Assembly (NCBI GenBank): GCA_026874595.1 | Contig: CM049309.1 | Location: 68,554,926-68,618,925, forward strand | Origin: Sipunculus nudus | Lineage: Eukaryota > Annelida > Sipuncula > Golfingiida > Sipunculidae | Direction of reading: 5' to 3' | DNA: 64,000 nucleotides | Shown: one piece after another, positions 57,237 to 64,000 of the stretch | How the letters are laid out: the number at the start of each line of letters is the position of its first letter | Position numbering within the stretch: the stretch's first letter is position 1 | Made by a program: the position numbers and the translations under genes | The notes under the pieces: generated by a model | What the model saw: the letters and a program-made list of their open reading frames with translations, nothing else | The model's database searches: none | What the model was told of the DNA's origin: nothing

Positions 57237-57880
57237 TGAGGGCTCTAGACCTATTGAATTACAACCCTGTCAGAATTCTAATACGGCCAACACAGCCCAA
57301 TCGCTGATTTTCTTTCGCACGTGATAACTCAGAAACAACAACATCCTTCAGCTTTCCAAAATTCACAGGGATGATCGGTACATACGAGGGCTTCAGACCT
57401 ATTGAATTACAGATTTGTCGAAATTTCAATATGGCCACCAGATCATAATGGGTGATTTTCTTTCGCACCGGATATCTCAACAAGAACATGCTTGATCTTT
57501 ATAATGTTCTCAGGGATCATTGGTGCCTATACGGACATAATCCCTTTCCAAAAACAGACCTTTCAGAATTCCAATATAGCTCCCAGAGCACAATTGGCGA
57601 AATTCTTTTAAGCACGATATCTCGACAAGAACAAGCTTGATCTATCTCATTTACAGAGAGACGATTGGTACCTATAAGGGCTCCATCTCTATCGAATTGT
57701 AGACCTGTCGGAATTTCAATATGGCCACCAGAGCACTATCGTTGATTTTCTTTCGCAACAATATGCTTGATCTTTCTCAAATTCACAGGGATCATTGGTG
57801 CCTATGAGGGCTTCTGACCTATTGAAATAAAGACTTGCTCAAAATCAAATATGGCCAACAGACTACAGTCCGTGATTTTA
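57237..57880 (+). repeat. Tandem array of about 140-bp units (composite copy B)
   Basis: Same units as in copy A, with ATATGGCCACCAGA...GATTTTCTTTCGCA and ACAGGGATCATTGGTGCCTA, ending about 150 bp ahead of the endonuclease frame. Confidence 0.8.
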
Positions 57881-58033
57881 TATTGCACGCATTATTTCAG
57901 ACATCTTCTTTAATATTATTTGAACCAGTAGGATTTTTTCCCTCATGCATATGGATAAAAACCTGTTTCTGTTTGACATATTTTTCAACTTAAACTTAAT
58001 TTTACCCGTATGTAAACTAGTCCAGCACTAGCA

Positions 58034-60665
58034 GAAATGCTCATGCAGAAATAGCAACATGGAATGCACATGGACTTAAGAACTAAATTAAATCAGTAGA
58101 AGTTAAAGAGTTGATAAATAATCACAGTATTGTATGTATCACTGAGACATGGGCAACCAAGGATGATGAATTTTCTGATGCATTCCAGGTATACTATGGT
58201 TATGGAATACTCTGGAAGAGTACAGGGAGAGCAGGCGTCTTAGTTTACTCGCAACAGAAATTAAAGGGTATGATGATACCTTAATTAATGAAGATAAAGC
58301 TTTGGACATAGTTTGCTGCTATATTGCACCAGCAGGTTAATTCTAAACAGGCTGAAAAATTTATTGGTAGATACTTCAGCAGAATTTGATGAATTTAATT
58401 TAATTCTCCTTGGTGATTTTAATGCTAGAACTGTCAATATAACAGATATACCAGATATACCAGGAGACTTAATTACGTGTTTAACTCCTTTTGGTTGCAG
58501 TGTAGTTGATTATGTAATTGTCAGTAGTTGTCTACTTCATAAGGTAGATGGATCCTGTGTATTATCAGATGATCCGTCCGATCACTTTCCTTTAAGCTTT
58601 TCACTTATTATTATCAGACCAAGGAAAGAGCTTTCGAAAGAACACATATGCGAACTGACAAAATGGGTAAAATTTTATCAGACTGATGAAGATAAAACAA
58701 ATATTTCAAAATCATTAGAACAAAAAGAATGTGTGTTACTTTTCAACACATTTAATAAAACCTTAGAAACATATCCGGACAAAGCAAGTGAGGCATTGGT
58801 TAGTATTTATCAAAATATATCCTACAAAAATACACAAAACTGCCTTGACAACATGAAACTAAAGCAACCAAAATGGTGGGACATAGAATGTGAACTTTGG
58901 AAAAATGAAAAATTATAGCTTTGAATAAGTGTAGATGTGCCATATCAGATGGCGACTTACTAAATTATTAACAAACAAAACAAGAGTTTAAAAAATCATG
59001 TGAATGAAAGGAAAACAATCATCCAAGCCTCAGAGGTGCAAAAGGTGATAGGTGTAAAGGACACTGATTCCATGTGGAAAAACATGAGAATTTTTAAATA
59101 AAAAGAAAATTGTTACAACAGTAGAACTGGTACGTTGGTACAAACATTTAGGAACTTTTGAATTCATCAACATATGAAATTAATCAAAAGTTTAAGAATC
59201 ATACTCTGGAATATTTAAAAAAAAAATGATACAGTGCTTGATGGACTCATAACACCTTGTGAAGTATAGAAAGCCATAAATGAAATGAAAAGAGGAAAGG
59301 CCAAAGGGCCTGACGGGATAACGGTAGATATATGGAAAGATACATAGTCACATATCGTCTCATATATTACAATTATATAATAGTGTATTAGGAAATGGAT
59401 TTTCCCAGCTTCTTGGAGCGAAGCATTTATTGTACCAATTCACAAAAAGGCTTCCACCATAGATGCTAAAAAAATTATATAGAGGTATTTCACTACTTAA
59501 TACCGTGGGTAAACTATTTACAAAAATATTGGCAAACAGAATTCAAAATTATGTTGATCAAGCTGGATTCCTATGTGAAGCCCAAGTAAAGGTTATTCAA
59601 CAGTAGACCATACATTTTTTTAATGGGGTGTGTGCAGAAATATTTAACAAAAAAGAAAAGAAGGTTTTATTACACTTTTATTAATTTTTCAACTGCTTTT
59701 GATAGTGTACAACATGATTTATTGTGGTATGTTTCAGTTAAAACTGGGATAAAAGGGAAACTTTTTTTTCTGTCAATTATGGCTTAAAAGTTAATTTAGG
59801 AAAGACAAAAGTTATGTTTTTTTAGACACGTGGGTTCATTAAAAAGATTAGAGAAATGGCACTATCAAAAATACTCAAATTGAAACGGTGAATGACTGTA
59901 GATACTTAGGGGTAATATTTACAGGTACATGGTCATGGTATAAAACAAAGAAAGCATAGCAATGCAGGCTGAAAGAGCAGTGACTCTCATAAAAAAACTT
60001 TTATAAGAAATATAGTTGTTAATCAGTGAGCCAGCTATTTTATCTATTTGATTCTATGGTTAAACCGTTATTATTATATGGTTCAGAACTGTGGGTGTAT
60101 GAAAGATGTAAAATAATTGAAAAGGTGCAATATAAACTTTGCAAGTACACTCTAAAAATTAGCTCTTCAGCTCCGAACGCAGCATCATTGAGAGAGTTTG
60201 GAAGGCACCCATGTATGTCGGTCAGTTATTCAGATGTGTAAAATACTGGACAAAACTAGTACATTATGGCAATAATAGATATCCAAAACGTTTATATAAC
60301 ATGCTGTTTACTCTAGATATGAATGGAAAACAAACATGGGTTACTCATATAAGAAGCAAAATATACAGCGCAGGTTTTGGGTATGTGTGGATGAATCAAG
60401 AAGTAGGAGACAGAAGGTTTTTGGCTAACAGTAAGGAAACAATTATTGATATGGTAGAACAAAACTGGTCTTGTGATGAAGAAGTAAATATTAAATTAAA
60501 TGTATATGGTACTTTTAAATCCATGCTATCAATTAATGGAGAAATATTTACTGTGTGTGACTAATACCAAGCATAAACAAGCGCTAGCCAGATTGATATG
60601 TTCATGTCATGAGTTGATAATTGAAAAGGGAAGGTATACGCAAATTGATTGAGTTTGTTGGTTTT
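58034..60665 (+). pseudogene. Degenerate LINE open frame: AP endonuclease + deleted RT (copy B)
   Basis: Endonuclease start AEIATWNAHGLKN, then CITETW, and the catalytic DDPSDHFPLSF with its His kept (unlike copy A). The longest clean frame is 58313-58918. The RT start MKRGKAKGPDGI and RGISLLNTVGKLFTKILANR are present but broken by frameshifts. As in copy A, the sequence passes from the motif-A region (HDLLW, about 59720) straight to VNLGKTKVMFF (about 59790), omitting motif B and the YxDD box. The post-RT part (60026-60564) is the best preserved, with LLLYGSELWVYERCK and REFGRHPCMS. Inactive. Confidence 0.82.
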
Positions 60666-60718
60666 CAAGCTTGGTTTAGTTGTACATTTACGATAACATT
60701 TTAAAAGAATGTACCCTG

Positions 60719-60766
60719 ATAATTAAATATGATCCGCCCCTCATAATTAAATATGATCCGCCCCTT
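60719..60766 (+). repeat. Two 24-bp units at the LINE 3' side (copy B)
   Basis: AATTAAATATGATCCGCCCC occurs twice in tandem just after the LINE frame, and likewise in copy A (about 37745-37795 on the other strand). It may be the short-repeat tail of the LINE. Confidence 0.6.
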
Positions 60767-60788
60767 GAAATTCAAGGTTTTATTTCAG

Positions 60789-60938
60789 TGCTCATATGGA
60801 AATGTCCATAAGCTCATTGATACAAACAACAAATATTTCGCACTAAGAACAATAAAACTGTACATGATTTTTAAGCACGAAGCAACATACACATTGTATG
60901 ATGAAATAAGTAATGTTTATACAGTGAACCCATACTAC
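60789..60938 (+). CDS. 150-bp splice-bounded exon inside composite copy B
   Basis: Acceptor GGTTTTATTTCAG (60788) and canonical donor TAC|GTAAGT enclose 50 codons, phase 0-0: CSYGNVHKLIDTNNKYFAL through FKHEATYTLYDEISNV to NPYY. Reading on through the donor adds a C-run-coded polyproline stretch, and in copy A the frame shifts there; both support the donor as the real boundary. Not a recognised domain, and not a usual LINE or DDE transposase segment. Confidence 0.4.
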
Positions 60939-61604
60939 GTAAGTAGTAACCCCCCCCCCCCCCCTTCTCATTGCCCTCCCCCACCGTCTCCTATATTCAT
61001 CAAAGGAGACATTGACGAGATATTAATTGAGGATAGTGATTAAACCTTACTTTAAAACAGAAGATTTATGGATTTATGTCATATTTAACAATTAAATTAA
61101 TTTCAGTTAACTACATGTCGTTGAATGGCAAATAGTCATCTTTTAATTATAAATGTTCACATTAATGAGATCACAAAGGTAATTTTACATTTTTCATGAT
61201 GATTTTAATTAAATAGAACCAAATATTCCCCTATCTATAAGGAATGTATAAGATGTAATGTAACTATGATGATCTTCCGTGTATTTTTCATATAAATTTG
61301 AGTACCCCAAATTTAACATAGGATCCGCCCCCGTTACACTGAGAAGATTTGGTGGAACTAATAAAAAAAAGTTAATGTATTATCCAAACTTCATCTCCAC
61401 TAAATTTGGTACTTTTATCACAATCTGAACAATTCTTCTGTATTTTGCCGTTAACCGCTGCACTAAAAGGGTGGAAGCCAGATGAATATATAGTACAAAA
61501 AAAGTGAAAGCAGATTGAGTGTTCTGTATATTTTATTGAAACAAACAATTCACATGCACCCTAACTGAACGTCCTGCGTCCCCATTGCATACACTTGGAT
61601 TTAT

Positions 61605-61716
61605 ATGCTGGTTGGCTTCATTTGTTTTTTTTTTTACATAAATGCTTTTTTGCGATTTTAACCCTTTCATGAATATTCTAAATTTAAAGCCCTTCCGAAT
61701 ACGAAACCAACCATAA
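61605..61716. mobile_element. Internally deleted TTCGCGA-type element (copy 3)
   Basis: GCTGGTTGGCTTCATTTG at the left and (reverse complement) ATGGTTGGTTTCGTATTCGG at the right match the termini of the elements at 16460 and 19070. The centre is reduced to about 75 bp. Confidence 0.55.
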
Positions 61717-62298
61717 TATTGTCCACAGGTAGAAAAATATGATATGATAATATATAAACTGACAATGATTCTAACTGCATGCGCGCACCAAGTAAAAAAA
61801 TATTGTTCTTAAAACATGTTCCAATGCAGTATATGGGATAAGAATTATATATGACTACCTCGCAATAAACTTCATAAAGTATACCACAGCTGACAACACA
61901 CGAGGCACTGCTATATATAGAAATCTATTCAAACCAATTTATTCGTCTCACCCAAAATAATTGCCAAACTTTTTATTGTCTAACTTTTTTTAAATTTCTA
62001 TTATCTATATTCGTCCAACTTATTTTAAGAAAACATACTTATGCGATTTGTTACATTCCATTGTAAAGTAATTATCCTCTGTACTTTTTTCTATTTTTTT
62101 TTCTTTATTTATACAAATTATAAATTTTATGCGACATGCTTTTCCCTTGGAAATTAGAACTGATTACCAGAAAAGACAGTTTCAACCTCAGTTCATCTCA
62201 TAGAGCATTACAAGAAACAACAAACACAACAGCAAAACACGCAACAAATATACGAAAGGGCATGATTTAGTCACCCGACTACACCAACAGAATCAGGC

Positions 62299-62301
<3 letters not shown>
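61717..62301. other. Unannotated AT-rich stretch
   Basis: Nothing recognised. Confidence 0.5.

Positions 62302-62367
<66 letters not shown>
62302..62367. repeat. (TA)n microsatellite
   Basis: Uninterrupted TA tract. Confidence 0.98.
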
Positions 62368-62370
<3 letters not shown>

Positions 62371-62985
62371 TATGCGTATTTCAGCCATTTATAGCATCTT
62401 CTCACATTAGTAAATATTAGTTCGGTTCCAGTTGTACACCTAGTATCTCTATTCTGATCATGGTCACAACGAGACCCATTTTGCCATAATAAAAGCTATA
62501 CCGGATTTACTAAACGTGGCACGAAAGATTGATAAAATCTTTTTTCCTGTGTTGTCTTCCAAATAAGATATATTCAGGAATATTTTGGTAATATACACAG
62601 CCTGGTGAACAGATTAAAAGAACAGGGTCATACACACAAAAAAAAAACAAGTTTTTCTACGGATTTTAGACTACCTAGTTCGGGTCGAGAGGGCAACTAT
62701 TTTATCTTTCGTTTTAAATCAAAATAAAATTTCGCAAGGAGAATACAAATACATATCATGAAAAGTACTAGCAACATTAACGAGGACTGCGAGCCCACCA
62801 GGGTATCGCTTCACGCTAATAGGGGGTGCTGGTGTTCTGCTAACCTGGTCACCCATCCTTTTCATTTTGACGAGGGGCGGGGGGCTTGGGTAAGTTATAT
62901 TTAATTTTATCTATAGTGTTAAAACACCCTGGGTTCTGTTTAAGGCATTAACGCCCTGCAAATTGAGAGGCGCAAGATCCATTGC
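62368..62985. other. Unannotated stretch with one ambiguous open segment
   Basis: At about 62760-62890 both strands are open. The plus strand would give a frame ending EGRGAW at a GTAAGT donor; the minus strand gives KMKRMGDQVSRTPAPP. Neither could be preferred, so no gene is called. Confidence 0.3.
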
Positions 62986-62989
62986 AAAT

Positions 62990-63121
62990 TGGGGGGGGGG
63001 GGGGGGCGGAGGTGTGACCTCCCCTAACATATGGACCCTTGTAACGGTTTAACACATTTAAACCCCCCCCCTTCCCCCCCCCCCTATTTTCTCAATATAG
63101 TGCCGGGGGAGGGGGGGGGGC
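62990..63121. repeat. Cluster of long G-runs and C-runs
   Basis: A run of about 16 G, then two C-runs, then another G-run within 130 bp, reminiscent of the GCGGATCC-element interiors but without clear ends. Confidence 0.6.
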
Positions 63122-63588
63122 CCAAGTGTTTTCAGAGAATCGCCACTGTCGAGTGTGTGTATTTGCTGGGGTGGTTGGGTGTGGGAGGGATGTCAATCAA
63201 CTAGCGTTGTTTGAATCTTTAAATTTATAATCAAAATTTTAGCAATATTGCATTAATTTTAGAAGAAGATGGCAGTGCAAAGTATTGCTTCAGGATTCAA
63301 CAGGAAAACCTGCATGATTTTTTTTACTTGAGCATTAAATGACTGAGAACCACAGTTTCGAGGAAACGGGTAAATCATATCTTCAGCCATTTATTTATTT
63401 CTGAAACACTGCAACCGATTGATATTTGAGGAAATTTGCCACATTGTAACACCTATTTTCCCCCACCTAATTGCGCTCATGCCCTTTTGTTCCAAAATCT
63501 TTCTAGTCTCCAGCATAGCGCAATGGGCCACTTTAATTACTTATAAACGTGTGACCTTGCTTGTATGTAAAAAAATTACAGCAAATAA
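63122..63588. other. Unannotated stretch
   Basis: Downstream flank of the minus-strand exon at 63589-63757; nothing recognised. Confidence 0.45.
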
Positions 63589-63757
63589 TCACATGGGCAT
63601 TAAGTTACACTTTTTAATTCCTCTCTCACGGTCCGAGTTCTTCTTTGTACCCTTGTTGTCGGTTTCAGCCTCGACCTCGTTTTTGCTTCTCTGATTATGT
63701 AAGAGCATGCGCATCACATCATGCATCTTCTCCACAGTCAGGGAGACATCCTTCAGC
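63589..63757 (-). CDS. Coding exon, helical (coiled-coil-like), minus strand
   Basis: Acceptor CATGTGTTTTTCAG before 63757. One nt completes a codon, then LKDVSLTVEKMHDVMRMLLH with heptad-like hydrophobic spacing, then a charged NQRSKNEVEAETDNK. If it is terminal, the frame ends at a TGA (63589-63591) after GIKKCNLMPM. If internal, a donor AAGG|GTACAA would end it at 63651. I cannot decide between these. The gene continues upstream beyond the window. The helical segment could be a short oligomerisation coiled coil; family not recognised. Confidence 0.5.
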
Positions 63758-63848
63758 CTGAAAAACACATGCCAGTTATTGTATGGTCAGCAGGTATAGC
63801 TATCGGAGTGATTTACTGACAGGTTTATACATCTATCGAAATAACAAA

Positions 63849-63904
63849 AATAACAACAATAATATTAATAATAATAATAATAATAATAATAATGATAATA
63901 ATAA
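63849..63904 (+). repeat. (AAT)n trinucleotide repeat
   Basis: ATAATAATA tract with two interruptions. Confidence 0.95.
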
Positions 63905-64000
63905 CTTGAAATCTGCATTCTTAAGAATGCAAGTCTCCCCCTTGCGGGGGGGGGGGGGGGGGCTTATTGTGTGGATGCTCCCCAAACCGTGTTTGCATTC
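63905..64000 (+). repeat. Dispersed repeat following a trinucleotide tract (copy 2, cut by window end)
   Basis: Contains GCATTCTTAAGAATGC, a G-run, and GGATGCTCCCCAAACCGTG, matching 32448-32535. Confidence 0.55.

Larger units (their letters stand above)
56640..61463 (+). mobile_element. Chimeric TIR element carrying a LINE open frame, copy B (4.8 kb)
   Basis: Ends GTGCGGCGGCTAATGG and (reverse complement) GTGCAGCGGTTAACGG, flanked by TA on both sides. Same internal order as copy A, in the opposite orientation: spacer, tandem array, LINE frame, two 24-bp GATCCGCCCC units, 150-bp exon, TIR. Sequence beyond the TIRs is unlike that beside copy A. No DDE transposase is encoded, so it would need one in trans if it moved as a DNA element. 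Confidence 0.75.

Overview
This is eukaryotic nuclear DNA, almost certainly from an animal. It is AT-rich and sparsely coding. Its genes are split into short GT-AG exons separated by kilobases of microsatellites, minisatellites and short mobile elements. The mix of LINE relics, many small terminal-inverted-repeat (TIR) elements, long (TA)n tracts and arrays carrying AAGGTCA or GGTGGCGCCAC motifs resembles a mollusc or other lophotrochozoan. That placement is inference; nothing in the sequence names a species. There are no bacterial operons, rRNA, CRISPR arrays or intact tRNA genes. Most long open frames here are chance frames through repeats.

Left part (1-16 kb). A minus-strand exon at 908-1166 looks like the start of a CARD (death-fold) domain. 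A second minus-strand gene ends at 8713. I traced it through exons 15859-15917, 14468-14552, 12591-12630, 10455-10527 and 8713-8800; all have splice sites and their reading phases agree at every junction. A 65-bp minisatellite (13.1-13.9 kb) and an array of TCAAGGTCA-like motifs (11.1-12.1 kb) lie in its introns.

Middle (16-37 kb). This is mostly repeats: a 38-bp minisatellite with a 210-bp higher-order duplication, a 45-bp array interrupted by a small TIR element, two TIR elements rich in TTCGCGA, a 900-bp hAT-like element, a 399-bp TA-flanked element, a foldback-like inverted repeat, and a 2.1-kb TTAA-flanked TIR element that contains a clear terminal protein-coding exon.

Right part (37-64 kb). 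Two copies of a 4.8-4.9 kb TA-flanked TIR element lie in opposite orientation (37041-41927 and 56640-61463). Each carries a LINE-type endonuclease/reverse transcriptase open frame with the same internal deletion, a tandem array upstream of it, and an identical-length 150-bp exon with splice sites. This chimeric element is the most unusual thing in the window. Between the copies lie a candidate plus-strand gene (43361-45607), a 5'-truncated LINE, two more copies of the hAT-like element, and the best gene model of the window: a TATA-promoted, secreted single-CUB-domain protein (50494-53758). A last minus-strand exon lies at 63589-63757.

The genes show no common pathway; the window holds fragments of several separate genes.
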